Assembly: GCA_024305105.1 (NCBI GenBank)
Contig: JAMWZA010000043.1
Location: 1-35,119, forward strand
Origin: Marinoscillum sp.
Lineage (GTDB): Bacteria; Bacteroidota; Bacteroidia; Cytophagales; Cyclobacteriaceae
Direction: 5' to 3'
DNA: 35,119 nucleotides
The notes beneath the pieces are model-generated. The model was not told the DNA's origin. It was given only the letters and a program-made list of their open reading frames with translations, and ran no database searches. Both the position numbers and the translations under genes were made by a program. This document shows positions 25,123 to 32,947 of the stretch, piece after piece. Numbering within the stretch: the first letter of the stretch is position 1; every line of letters begins with the position of its first letter.

Positions 25123-26147
25123 AAAGAAATAATGTCTTTAAAAGGTCGTGGATCCTCGTGATTCTCGGCCTTTGTTTTTTACAGTCTGCGTTTGCCCAAA
25201 AACTATTGATGGAAGATGACAAGGCTGTGGCCGTCTCTATTCCCGATTCAGCCAGAGGTTTTATTGGAGTCTATCTTCAGAGTTCAGAAACAGCGATACT
25301 AGGTCAGCTAATCCTCAAACCAGATTCAGTCTTTTTCTCTCCTGTGCTGCCTTTTCGACCTGGAAAATCCTATCAGATAAAGCTAAGTAATGGTGTAGTC
25401 ATGCCATTTTCTATACCTGCTAATCGCTCTCAGAAACCTGAGGTACTCCATATTTATCCGACGCTCGATACCCTACCGGAGAACACCCTTAAGTTTTACA
25501 TCGAGTTTTCTCAGCCCATGCAGTCGGGTAAGTCTGATCAGTTTATCTCCGTATCAAAGCAGAATGGGGAAATCATCAGCCCATTTCTACATTTACAACC
25601 AGAACTTTGGAATGCAGACAACACCATACTTACACTCTGGCTGGATCCTGGCCGAATTAAGAAAAAACTGCTTCGTCATGAGAAGTTAGGTAAGCCTCTT
25701 GAGCAGGGATCCATATATACACTGGAAATTAACACAGATTGGCTTTCACAAAATGGTTTAAAGCTGACAAACTCTTTTACGAAAACATTCATAGTAGATG
25801 ACCCAATAACAGTTGCTTTATCGCTGAACAATTGGAAACTATCGATTCCCGAAAAAGGAACAAATGACCCATTGCGCATCAACTTTGGGCAACCCTTAGA
25901 TCATCAACTGATCCTGGAAACCATTAAGATAAATGGGGTAAGTGGCTCTTTGGAAACTATTGACACGGATCGATCGGTATTGTTTACACCCAAATCACCA
26001 TGGATTGCCGGCACCTATCAAATCACCGTGGATCCTAAACTTGAAGATTTAGCTGGCAATAACTTTCATCGACCGTTTGATCGGGATGTACAAACTCAGA
26101 AGGTCGTAACTGCTCCAAAACAAACTATTACCTTTAAAATCAACTAA
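25113..26147 (+). CDS. Ig-like (Big_5 type) secreted protein
   Basis: 344 residues. The GTG start at 25113 overlaps the previous gene by 10 bases. The N-terminus has a basic stretch (KRNNVFKRSW) and a hydrophobic signal core (ILVILGLCFLQSAFA, cleaved before QKLL). Two Ig-like domains resembling Big_5/SbsA domains follow: LKFYIEFSQPMQSGKSDQFISV and LRINFGQPLDHQLILETIKING, each with the Phe/Gln-Pro turn. The domain ends with PWIAGTYQITVDPKLEDLAGN. Such proteins are cell-surface or periplasmic with adhesive or structural roles. It belongs to the operon with the propeller-like gene; the inverted repeat at 26148 begins directly at its stop. Confidence 0.7.
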   Translation: MVVKRNNVFKRSWILVILGLCFLQSAFAQKLLMEDDKAVAVSIPDSARGFIGVYLQSSETAILGQLILKPDSVFFSPVLPFRPGKSYQIKLSNGVVMPFSIPANRSQKPEVLHIYPTLDTLPENTLKFYIEFSQPMQSGKSDQFISVSKQNGEIISPFLHLQPELWNADNTILTLWLDPGRIKKKLLRHEKLGKPLEQGSIYTLEINTDWLSQNGLKLTNSFTKTFIVDDPITVALSLNNWKLSIPEKGTNDPLRINFGQPLDHQLILETIKINGVSGSLETIDTDRSVLFTPKSPWIAGTYQITVDPKLEDLAGNNFHRPFDRDVQTQKVVTAPKQTITFKIN

Positions 26148-26191
26148 TATACCCTCTTCAGGGTATATAAAATGCGGTCCTCACGGGATTA
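26148..26191. promoter_or_regulatory. Inverted repeat plus shared element upstream of the first outer-membrane gene
   Basis: TATACC at 26148-26153 and GGTATA at 26162-26167 form a perfect inverted repeat with an 8-base spacer, as at 22448-22467, starting next to the stop of the Ig-like gene. Directly after it come AAAATGC (26169-26175) and TCACGGGATTA (26181-26191), also found upstream of the next gene (27131-27149). As RNA the inverted repeat could fold into a hairpin of 9 bp and loop CTTC, so a terminator-like role is possible, but no T-run follows. Confidence 0.45.
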
Positions 26192-26234
26192 CAAATGACT
26201 CATTTTAATGAGAGTTTTGAGTAAAAATTCTTTT

Positions 26235-27086
26235 ATGAAACCGATAATCTACACCGCTCTGTTTTACACTGCTGTAATTGGATACTCGCAGCAGGTTACC
26301 TACCAGGTTCTCGAAGACAAGCCAGACAAAGCTTACACCAAGTTCATCGCCCCAGAGTTTGGCATGGATTACAATGCCACCGCTCTTTGCGTGTTTATTG
26401 GAGCGAATGGCCGCTATGGCCTTACAGATAAACTCGATTTGGAAGGCGCTTTTCGATTCGATCTATACAATGGCATAGATGATGTCGGAGGTACTTTCTT
26501 AATTGAAGCTGGCGGATTTCTACCGCTTACTTCGAAGATCAAAAATAAGGAAGTGCCCATCGTTCTTAGCTATAATCCTTATGCAGGCACGACCTACAAA
26601 GATGGTCAGCAATACAACGTGGAAGAAACCAAATACATCAAAGTGCCAAGTGGTCAATATCTTAATCAAATAGGCGCTAGAGCAGGCGTGCATTACCGAA
26701 GGTTAGGCTCCCAGGACCTTACTTACACCAACACATCGGACATTAACCTTGCCGGCTTGTATTTGGGTGGTCAGTTTACTACTCAGGCTTATGTAAAAGC
26801 CAAAGTCAACAATGACGTAGAGCGTATAGGCGCGGGATTCACACGTTTCTTTGTGGATGCAATGATTCTTCCGGTTTCAGAAATCAGCAATCCGGCAGCT
26901 AACGATGGTCTGGCAGCTGACGGAGTATTCGGTTGGAGAGCTGGCTTCCAGTGGTATGTTAGTCCACACGATGGCGATTATCGTTTTCTGGGTCCGTCTG
27001 TCTTCACCGCTGAGATCGGAAAAAAGCCACTCACTGGTTTCAATTTCATGCTTTCCTGGGGTATTGCATTTATGAATGCGCGATAA
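26235..27086 (+). CDS. Outer-membrane beta-barrel protein of unknown function
   Basis: 283 residues from the ATG at 26235 (MKPIIYTALFYTAVIGYSQQ, signal peptide cut before QQVTYQ). An upstream ATG at 26208 is in frame but adds residues before the signal. The mature part has the alternating aromatic strands of a small outer-membrane barrel (YGLTDKLDLEGAFRFDLYNG, AGFQWYVSPHDGDYRFLGPS, FMLSWGIAFMNA at the end). No named family is recognised. It is a single gene between two promoter-like regions. Its upstream region has the 20-bp inverted repeat, so it may be controlled by the response regulator at 22545; this is inference. Confidence 0.7.
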   Translation: MKPIIYTALFYTAVIGYSQQVTYQVLEDKPDKAYTKFIAPEFGMDYNATALCVFIGANGRYGLTDKLDLEGAFRFDLYNGIDDVGGTFLIEAGGFLPLTSKIKNKEVPIVLSYNPYAGTTYKDGQQYNVEETKYIKVPSGQYLNQIGARAGVHYRRLGSQDLTYTNTSDINLAGLYLGGQFTTQAYVKAKVNNDVERIGAGFTRFFVDAMILPVSEISNPAANDGLAADGVFGWRAGFQWYVSPHDGDYRFLGPSVFTAEIGKKPLTGFNFMLSWGIAFMNAR

Positions 27087-27098
27087 CCATCAGGGATT

Positions 27099-27149
27099 TA
27101 TGGTATAGAAAAATACCGTACGGTCAGGATAAAATGCTCACGGGAATTA
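27099..27149. promoter_or_regulatory. Regulatory region upstream of the second secreted gene
   Basis: TATGGTAT (27099-27106) and ATACCGTA (27113-27120) form an inverted repeat with one mismatch and a 6-base spacer, followed by the perfect palindrome ACCGTACGGT (27115-27124). The half-site TAYGGTATA is related to that at 22448 and 26148 but faces the other way. AAAATGC (27131-27137) and TCACGGGA (27138-27145) repeat the element seen at 26169-26191, here without the 5-base insert. Confidence 0.4.
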
Positions 27150-27177
27150 GCTGAGATTTATACAAAAGAAAACAACC

Positions 27178-28215
27178 ATGAAAATACGATTTTTATACAC
27201 AATACTAATCCTTATAGCCACGCTTAGTTATGGCCAGGAGTTTAATAAGAAGAATGTCCTGATAAATGATTTTAAAACAAAAAGCCTTGCTGATGCTCCA
27301 AAAAAGGTATTTATTAAATCATTCAAAATCTATTATCAAATGATTGCTGAAGCCCAAACGACCTCTCAGGGAGGAAGACAGCTTGGTGGCAATTACGTGG
27401 GCAGTGCCACAGCGAGAATGGCAGTAGGAGTAGAAGGGATAAACCCTGAGCAGCTTCAATCCATGACCAACGAAATTTACGACTACTATATCAGTGAATT
27501 AGAACGACAGGGTTTCGAGGTTTATACAGCTAATAACGTGGGAGAAACGGAGTATTTTCAGGATTGGACTAAAATCGATGGCCCAACAATCAACGAAGAA
27601 CAGATACAAGGAAGCCTCATGGTTATCCCGGAAGGGTATTCATATTTCGTAAAGAAAGTAACCAAAAAAGGCAAGGAAAAAACCGGAGCATTCATGAGTG
27701 GAGTAACAGGCGACGATGGTAGCTTCACATCGTCTGCATATGGACCAAATCCAAAACTTTCTAAGGATCTTGACGATATGTTTGTGGTGGAAGTTTCTTT
27801 CAATGTGCCTAGCATCTGGCTTTCTAGCAACAACAAACTTGGATCAGCCAAGATCAAAGGTGGACCGGACCTGAAACTAAGCCAAGCCAAAATTTCCTAT
27901 ATCAGTGGCAAAGGAAACAAGCCAGGAGTAGCCTATCCTGAAACGAGTGTAGAAACCTTTCTTAAGGAAGCCATACCCGTGAGTGGTGTATTCAAAGATG
28001 AAAAATTTAAATCTGTGGTAAACAGGTCCCACACCTATGTCCCTTCTTATGCTTCCTATTTTAGCGTAAATGACCGAAGCATGGAAGTGACCAATACCAT
28101 AGAATGCGATCCAGAGGTCTATCAATCTGAGGTTAAAAAACCAATCAAAGGATTTATCGACATGTCGTTCGAGCTACTCCAACTTGGACTTGCTGGGGAA
28201 AAGGTGAAATTCTAA
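27178..28215 (+). CDS. Secreted protein of unknown function
   Basis: 345 residues. Signal peptide at 1-20 (MKIRFLYTILILIATLSYG, cut before QEFN). The mature part begins QEFNKKNVLINDFKTKSL and has a helical segment (EQLQSMTNEIYDYYISELERQG) between mixed alpha/beta regions, with a Gly/Ser-rich stretch (TSQGGRQLGGNYVGSATARM). I recognise no family. It is a single gene ending at a strong terminator. It shares an upstream element with the gene at 26235 and may be co-expressed with it. Confidence 0.65.
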   Translation: MKIRFLYTILILIATLSYGQEFNKKNVLINDFKTKSLADAPKKVFIKSFKIYYQMIAEAQTTSQGGRQLGGNYVGSATARMAVGVEGINPEQLQSMTNEIYDYYISELERQGFEVYTANNVGETEYFQDWTKIDGPTINEEQIQGSLMVIPEGYSYFVKKVTKKGKEKTGAFMSGVTGDDGSFTSSAYGPNPKLSKDLDDMFVVEVSFNVPSIWLSSNNKLGSAKIKGGPDLKLSQAKISYISGKGNKPGVAYPETSVETFLKEAIPVSGVFKDEKFKSVVNRSHTYVPSYASYFSVNDRSMEVTNTIECDPEVYQSEVKKPIKGFIDMSFELLQLGLAGEKVKF

Positions 28216-28249
28216 TCGCTTCACGACACTGATTTCCATAAATGACCTT

Positions 28250-28283
28250 AACCTCTCGGATCAGTACTTCCGAGAGGTTTTTT
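28250..28283 (+). terminator. Terminator after the secreted-protein gene
   Basis: AACCTCTCGGA at 28250-28260 and TCCGAGAGGTT at 28269-28279 form a perfect 11-bp stem with an 8-base loop, followed by a T-run. It separates this region from the next gene. Confidence 0.9.
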
Positions 28284-28308
28284 ATTGCATTATTACTTAA
28301 CTTCTACC

Positions 28309-28893
28309 ATGTTTTTTAAAAAGAAACCCAAAGGGCCAACAAAGAAATACATTGCTTATATGAGCAAAATGGCCAAGTACCTAGTGGTGATGACAAAGTT
28401 TTCTGAGGCCCCAGGACAGCAACTCATTGTTTACTTCTTTGATCAAACTCGATCTGAAATAGAGCAAATGTCTCAGGCAATTGGTATCACATTAAAATCT
28501 CCCAATGAATTGGCTAATGAAAATGATCTCATTCTCTGCTCCGCATATGAGCTGGGAACCAATCAGTTTGGATCAATCAATAAAGTGGTGGCAATGGAAG
28601 TTCATCCGATCGGATCGACCAATGAACTAATCGTTAAACGATTTGAGGGTGAGACGGACATGGAAATCGAGTTTCATCTAGGGATGGATGAAGCCGCTTT
28701 GGCCCCTTTCGGAATGGACCGCATTACCAACATCATGAAGCAAATGGGGATGCAAGAAAACGAGCCCATAGAACACTCGATGGTGGCCAGGAGCATCGAA
28801 AAAGGCCTTGCTAAACAAGAAGCCAAACTTGGCAGTAATCATCAGGATATTCGCACGTCACAGGAAGATTGGATGAGTGCGAACAAATGTTAA
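28309..28893 (+). CDS. Cytoplasmic protein of unknown function
   Basis: 194 residues from the ATG at 28309 (MFFKKKPKGPTKKYIAYMSKM). A possible upstream TTG at 28285 lies within the terminator and is rejected. There is no signal peptide or membrane helix. A helix-rich N-terminus is followed by an alpha/beta region (QLIVYFFDQTRSEIEQMSQAIG) and a C-terminal Met/Gln-rich helix (ITNIMKQMGMQENEP). It is not recognised. It lies between the terminator and the glucosaminidase gene (37-base gap), with weak evidence for a shared transcript. Confidence 0.6.
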   Translation: MFFKKKPKGPTKKYIAYMSKMAKYLVVMTKFSEAPGQQLIVYFFDQTRSEIEQMSQAIGITLKSPNELANENDLILCSAYELGTNQFGSINKVVAMEVHPIGSTNELIVKRFEGETDMEIEFHLGMDEAALAPFGMDRITNIMKQMGMQENEPIEHSMVARSIEKGLAKQEAKLGSNHQDIRTSQEDWMSANKC

Positions 28894-28930
28894 CTCAAAA
28901 CTAATCCAAACTGTACTCGTTGATTAGAAC

Positions 28931-29725
28931 ATGAAAAAGGCCTGCTATTCCCTTTTGGTAATTTTACTGATCCTGGGCTGTTCAGATGATCCGATTGTCT
29001 TAAAAACGAAGGAGATAGTGGTCACCAACCCTGACCAAATACTCCCTCTTGGAGATTCTACTGCTCGTCCTATTCTTTATCAAAACATTCCGAGTTTCGA
29101 GTCACTGACGGTAGACCAGGCCAAAGAGAAGTTTATTGCTGCGGTGCTTCCTGCTATTCTTATCGCCAAATACCGACTGGATCAAGACCGTAGTGAACTG
29201 ATCAGTCTCTTTCAAAAAGAAGACTGGACTATGTCAGACTCGTCATTTTACAAAATTCAGATTGCCAGATTCAATACCGAAGATTCTACCAAATTGCTCT
29301 CAAGAATGCGTACACACCCCAACAGTATCGTGCTTGTACAAGCGGCTGTAGAAAGCGGATGGGGATCTTCCAGATTTTTTCAGGAAGCAAATAATCTGTT
29401 TGGGATCTGGTCCTATGATCCCAATGAACCTCGGATAGCTGCCAATTATTCCAGAGAAAACCAACAGGTCTATTTGCGAAAGTATGCTGACATCTCAGAG
29501 TCAATAACAGACTATTTTGAGACGGTAGGAAGGTCTCGTGCGTATCGGCGGTTTAGAGAAGCCCGGGTAAAATCCAACGATGTAGACGTGCTTCTTCCGC
29601 ATCTGAAATACTACTCAGAACGACGCGAGGATTATGTGGACCAATTGCGAACCATCATCCGCCAAAACAACCTCACCCAATACGATGACTTTCAGATAGA
29701 TCCAGCATTTTTTATAGAAGACTAA
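28931..29725 (+). CDS. Bax-like glucosaminidase lipoprotein (putative peptidoglycan hydrolase)
   Basis: 264 residues. Lipoprotein signal with lipobox ILGC (Cys17). The glucosaminidase/Bax-type domain lies at about 60-245 with the catalytic Glu141 in VQAAVESGWGSSRFF, followed by NNLFGIWSY and a C-terminal Y-rich helical part (SITDYFETVGRSRAYRRFREA). Proteins of this type cleave N-acetylglucosaminyl bonds in peptidoglycan, anchored in the outer or inner membrane. A deacetylase lipoprotein follows 9 bases later, so they probably act on the same wall or surface polymer. Confidence 0.88.
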   Translation: MKKACYSLLVILLILGCSDDPIVLKTKEIVVTNPDQILPLGDSTARPILYQNIPSFESLTVDQAKEKFIAAVLPAILIAKYRLDQDRSELISLFQKEDWTMSDSSFYKIQIARFNTEDSTKLLSRMRTHPNSIVLVQAAVESGWGSSRFFQEANNLFGIWSYDPNEPRIAANYSRENQQVYLRKYADISESITDYFETVGRSRAYRRFREARVKSNDVDVLLPHLKYYSERREDYVDQLRTIIRQNNLTQYDDFQIDPAFFIED

Positions 29726-29734
29726 AAACCAGTT

Positions 29735-30778
29735 ATGAATTTCCATTCCATTTCAATTCTGTTCATCCTTTTAGCTTCATTTGGTTGTAACCGATCCGAA
29801 TGCAAAGAAATAGACCCTGAAAAAGAGGTCGTTTGCTTTGTTTACCATCGGTTTGGCGATAATCGATATCCATCTACGAATGTCTCATTGGAGGATTTTG
29901 AAGTACACCTAAAGCACCTCCAGACCGAAGGGTTTCAGGTATTGACGTTTGCAGATGCGATTGATTACCTGCACTCTGATGAACCTGCTCAGAAAACGGC
30001 TGTACTGACCATCGATGACGGCTATGAAAGTTTTTACAAAAACGGCTTGCCGCTATTAAAGAAGTACCAGTTCCCAGCCACTTTGTATATCAATACGGAA
30101 ACAGTCGGCGGCACTAGTTACATGAACTGGGAACAATTGCAAGAAGCTACAGACGCTGGCATTGAGGTCGGTAATCACACCCACTCACATGCCTATTTTC
30201 TGAATCAACCAGCTGCCGAACGATACGATAATTTTGAAAAGGAACTGAAGCGAACGCAAAAACTGATTGAAAAAAATCTGGAAGAAAAACCAGAAACTTT
30301 TGCCTACCCATTTGGGGAATTGGATCAGCGGATGTTGAAAATTGTAAAAGAAATAGGATTCAAAGGAGCCGTTGCGCAGAATTCAGGAGTCATCGGAGCA
30401 AGTACGGATTTACATATGTGTCCACGTTTTCCCATGTCCCAATCATATTCCAGCATTGATAAATTCAAATCAAAGGCGGCAATGCATCATGTGAAACTGA
30501 TCAAGGAAGAACCTTCCACTTTTCTTGCTACTGACGACCAACCAAAACTAAGCCTCACTTTGGAACCAGAAAGTCCGCTAAATGGATCTGTAAACTGCTT
30601 CATTCAGGGTGGTGATTGTGCTGTCAGCAAAAACCAAGTGAATGGAAAAGTGATTTTGAGCATCTCACCAGAAGGGCCCATCACGGGAAGAAGGCGCTTT
30701 CTCTACACACTTACCGCACAAAAAAATGGACGATGGTATTGGTACAGTCACTTGTGGATCAGGCCAGGAATTGAGTAA
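29735..30778 (+). CDS. NodB-type polysaccharide deacetylase lipoprotein
   Basis: 347 residues. Lipobox SFGC with Cys18. The NodB domain lies at about 30-260: catalytic pair Asp94/Asp95 in LTIDDGY, metal-binding His148 and His152 in GNHTHSHAYF (H-x3-H) and the AYPFGELD motif (about 190-197). A C-terminal beta domain of about 80 residues (from about 268) resembles an Ig-like or carbohydrate-binding fold. It probably removes N-acetyl groups from peptidoglycan or an extracellular polysaccharide. It follows the glucosaminidase gene by 9 bases, so the pair is one transcript. Confidence 0.9.
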   Translation: MNFHSISILFILLASFGCNRSECKEIDPEKEVVCFVYHRFGDNRYPSTNVSLEDFEVHLKHLQTEGFQVLTFADAIDYLHSDEPAQKTAVLTIDDGYESFYKNGLPLLKKYQFPATLYINTETVGGTSYMNWEQLQEATDAGIEVGNHTHSHAYFLNQPAAERYDNFEKELKRTQKLIEKNLEEKPETFAYPFGELDQRMLKIVKEIGFKGAVAQNSGVIGASTDLHMCPRFPMSQSYSSIDKFKSKAAMHHVKLIKEEPSTFLATDDQPKLSLTLEPESPLNGSVNCFIQGGDCAVSKNQVNGKVILSISPEGPITGRRRFLYTLTAQKNGRWYWYSHLWIRPGIE

Positions 30779-30808
30779 TTCCAAGAATCCCTCAATTGTG
30801 ATACATAA

Positions 30809-30838
30809 TTGAAACTTTCTGTCTTAAGAGTTACTTTG
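30809..30838 (+). promoter_or_regulatory. Putative promoter of the small membrane protein gene
   Basis: TTG at 30809-30811 and TACTTTG at 30832-30838 are 20 bases apart, the same form as seen before 2956. The ATG is 17 bases downstream. Confidence 0.45.
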
Positions 30839-30854
30839 CTTAAAAATCATCTTT

Positions 30855-31310
30855 ATGCAGAAAAAACATTACCTGGGCCTAACCAAAATGAAACTTTTAC
30901 CAGGGTTATTAGTCTGGGCTATTCAATTAATCGTTGGGATAATGTGGTTAGTAGAAACCTGGTCCAGTCCGACTGACAACTCCATGAGGTTCTATATCGC
31001 AATAGTAATGATTTCATTAGCGGTAGTATTCTTTGGACTAACCATTTTGGGGTACACGCCAAATAGATATGCTACTAAATTGCTGATCAACGAAGAGGAC
31101 TTTTGGTTTAAGCCGATGATGAACTCCAAGTTAATAAAAATCAAATGGAAAGATATTCGCTATTTAAAGGTAAACCATGACAAACTTCAGCTTCAACTTG
31201 CCAACCACGACAAACTAATCACCTACAAAACCAGTGGTGTCTTTAGCAGTGCTGCCATTCAAGACCTCCGTGAGAAGGCGAAGGAAGAAAATATTGAGTT
31301 TGTGACATGA
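30855..31310 (+). CDS. Small membrane protein with PH-like C-terminus
   Basis: 151 residues. Two transmembrane helices at about 14-32 and 45-67, then a C-terminal beta-rich domain (RYATKLLINEEDFWFKPMMNSKLIKIKWKDIRYLKVNHDKLQLQLA) resembling bacterial PH-like domains of membrane proteins (bPH family). The role is unknown. It is a single gene between the deacetylase and a convergent transporter gene. Confidence 0.7.
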   Translation: MQKKHYLGLTKMKLLPGLLVWAIQLIVGIMWLVETWSSPTDNSMRFYIAIVMISLAVVFFGLTILGYTPNRYATKLLINEEDFWFKPMMNSKLIKIKWKDIRYLKVNHDKLQLQLANHDKLITYKTSGVFSSAAIQDLREKAKEENIEFVT

Positions 31311-31380
31311 TTTTATTGTCCCATAATTCTGGCGTAATTGTGAGTCACGTTAAGTAATAATGACGAATGAATAAACGAAT

Positions 31381-31406
31381 TTTATCCCAACACTTTGGGA
31401 GATAAA
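31381..31406. terminator. Weak convergent hairpin
   Basis: TTTATCCCAA and TTGGG-A-GATAAA pair with one bulged A around a 4-base loop, between two convergent genes. No long T-run on either strand, so it is weak as a terminator. Confidence 0.3.
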
Positions 31407-31438
31407 TACCGGGGAATCTTGTCACCGTTACCAGATCA

Positions 31439-32332
31439 CTACCTCCCTAGAACCAACAATGCCAATCCAGCCAGGATTCCAATCAGATAGATTCCTTTCT
31501 TCTTAATGTTATGCTCCTTAAAGAAGAGTGCTCCAAAAATGAAGACAATAAGCACATTGGATCGACGGACAAGCGCGATGATCGATATCAACGAGTCCGG
31601 CAAAGAGATGCTGTAGAAATAAAGGAAATCTCCGATCAGCAGGAACAAGCCAATAAACGGAATAGCCCACTTCCAGTGAAATCGTGTGCTTCTTGCGCGC
31701 TGAGGATACCAAAAAATGGCCAGAATGGGGATGAGTAACAACGTCTGATAGAATGTGAAATAGGCTTCTACCGCCATCACGTTCATTTCCCGGAGCAAAT
31801 ACCGATCATAAAGCGCACTGATGGAGCCCAAGAGTGTCCCCAGGATCATTAACCAAACGTACTTATTGGACCGAAAAGAAAAGCCCTCCAGCTTACCCGC
31901 AGTAGAAAACAAGTAAAAGAAAATAAAAATTAAGCCACCACCAACGAACTGTAATAGAGTGAGTCGCTCTGAAAAAATGACAAACGCACCAAAGGTCGTC
32001 CAAAGTGGACCGGTAGAGCGAATAGGCGCGAAAATGGTTAGTGGCAAGTGCTTTAATGCAAAATAGGTACATATCCAGCTGCTTAAGACAATCACCGTTT
32101 TCAACACAATCAACCAATGCTCCCGAGTAGTCATGTGTGGAACGTAGAACAGGTGGTTCGTTGGAATGAATTCTGACTCAGAGGCAATCACAAACCCCAC
32201 CATAATGATGGAACCAGCCACCGTCGATAAGAAAAGTATCGGTAAGACCGCATTCTTATCTAGTGCTATTTTTTTGAAGATATCATAAAATCCTAGAAAA
32301 AAAGCTGAAGCAATTGCAAGGAGTAGCCACAT
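31439..32332 (-). CDS. EamA/DMT-family transporter
   Basis: 297 residues with ten hydrophobic helices in two halves of five, the arrangement of EamA (DUF6) drug/metabolite transporters. Both repeats are visible: residues about 5-140 (FYDIFKKIALDKNAVLPILF, TGPLWTTFGAFVIFSERLT) and about 155-296 (LGSISALYDRYLLREMN, VRRSNVLIVFIFGALFFKEHN). The substrate is not known; the family exports amino acids, sugars and metabolites. It is convergent with the small membrane protein gene. Only weak promoter-like sequence was found upstream. Confidence 0.9.
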   Translation of the reverse strand: MWLLLAIASAFFLGFYDIFKKIALDKNAVLPILFLSTVAGSIIMVGFVIASESEFIPTNHLFYVPHMTTREHWLIVLKTVIVLSSWICTYFALKHLPLTIFAPIRSTGPLWTTFGAFVIFSERLTLLQFVGGGLIFIFFYLFSTAGKLEGFSFRSNKYVWLMILGTLLGSISALYDRYLLREMNVMAVEAYFTFYQTLLLIPILAIFWYPQRARSTRFHWKWAIPFIGLFLLIGDFLYFYSISLPDSLISIIALVRRSNVLIVFIFGALFFKEHNIKKKGIYLIGILAGLALLVLGR

Positions 32333-32410
32333 ATTCTGTCAATTTCGCAGAGTGGCAAAGGTCTGTATCATTCTACGGATAATCTAGTCAATTCGACTAT
32401 TTTTAGTGGG

Positions 32411-32439
32411 ACCACAGAGGAAGCAGAGAATACGGAGAT
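32411..32439. repeat. Degenerate 9-base repeat of the CCACAGAG type
   Basis: Three 9-base units (CCACAGAGG, AAGCAGAGA, ATACGGAGA) lie in the gap between the transporter and the next gene. They resemble the widely seen bacterial intergenic repeat CCACAGAGG-NACACAGAG-NNCACGGAG in a decayed form. The rest of the gap (32333-32573) holds only A/T-rich sequence and a weak -7-like box (TATCTTTA) near 32560. Confidence 0.4.
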
Positions 32440-32573
32440 ATTATTCTTTCGGCTAAGACGATTTGGTTGAGCCTTGTGTGAATGATCATGCTGTTAAAAG
32501 ACCTGTTAATTCAAGTGTCCGTTCTACACATTTATTCTCTAAGTCCTCTGATGTAAAATACTATCTTTAATCC

Positions 32574-32945
32574 ATGATCACAGACCTCAATGAACTCCAG
32601 GCGACACTCCACGAACTTTTAAAAACGCAAGTACCTCCTCTACAGGTACGGAAAGAAAATGAAAACGTCTTTGAAGTGGCTGGTACCAAAGAAGCCATGC
32701 AAGGGAAACAAAAAGTTGACGGTTTCTATTTTGCCAGCGTGGTGCCCAAACCAAAAGACATCAGACTTTATTACTTTCCTATTTATACCCATGTAGATCA
32801 ATTTTCACTTTCGCCAGAACTTCAAAAATGTCTCAAAGGCAAAAGCTGTCTTCACATCAAAAAGCTAACACCTGAATTGATGGAAGAAATCAAGCAGATG
32901 ATTCAGAAAGGAGTTGATACTTATCTGGAAGCTGACTTAATTTGA
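32574..32945 (+). CDS. DUF1801-like small protein
   Basis: 123 residues, no signal peptide. It has the alternating alpha/beta layout of DUF1801 domains (YdhG-like) with the closing pattern CLHIKKLTPELMEEIKQMIQKG. DUF1801 proteins are small and related to the iron chaperone frataxin-like fold by shape; their role is unsettled. It ends where the next gene begins (the next gene's ATG is 2 bases after the stop), so they are one transcript. Confidence 0.75.
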   Translation: MITDLNELQATLHELLKTQVPPLQVRKENENVFEVAGTKEAMQGKQKVDGFYFASVVPKPKDIRLYYFPIYTHVDQFSLSPELQKCLKGKSCLHIKKLTPELMEEIKQMIQKGVDTYLEADLI

Positions 32946-32947
32946 GG

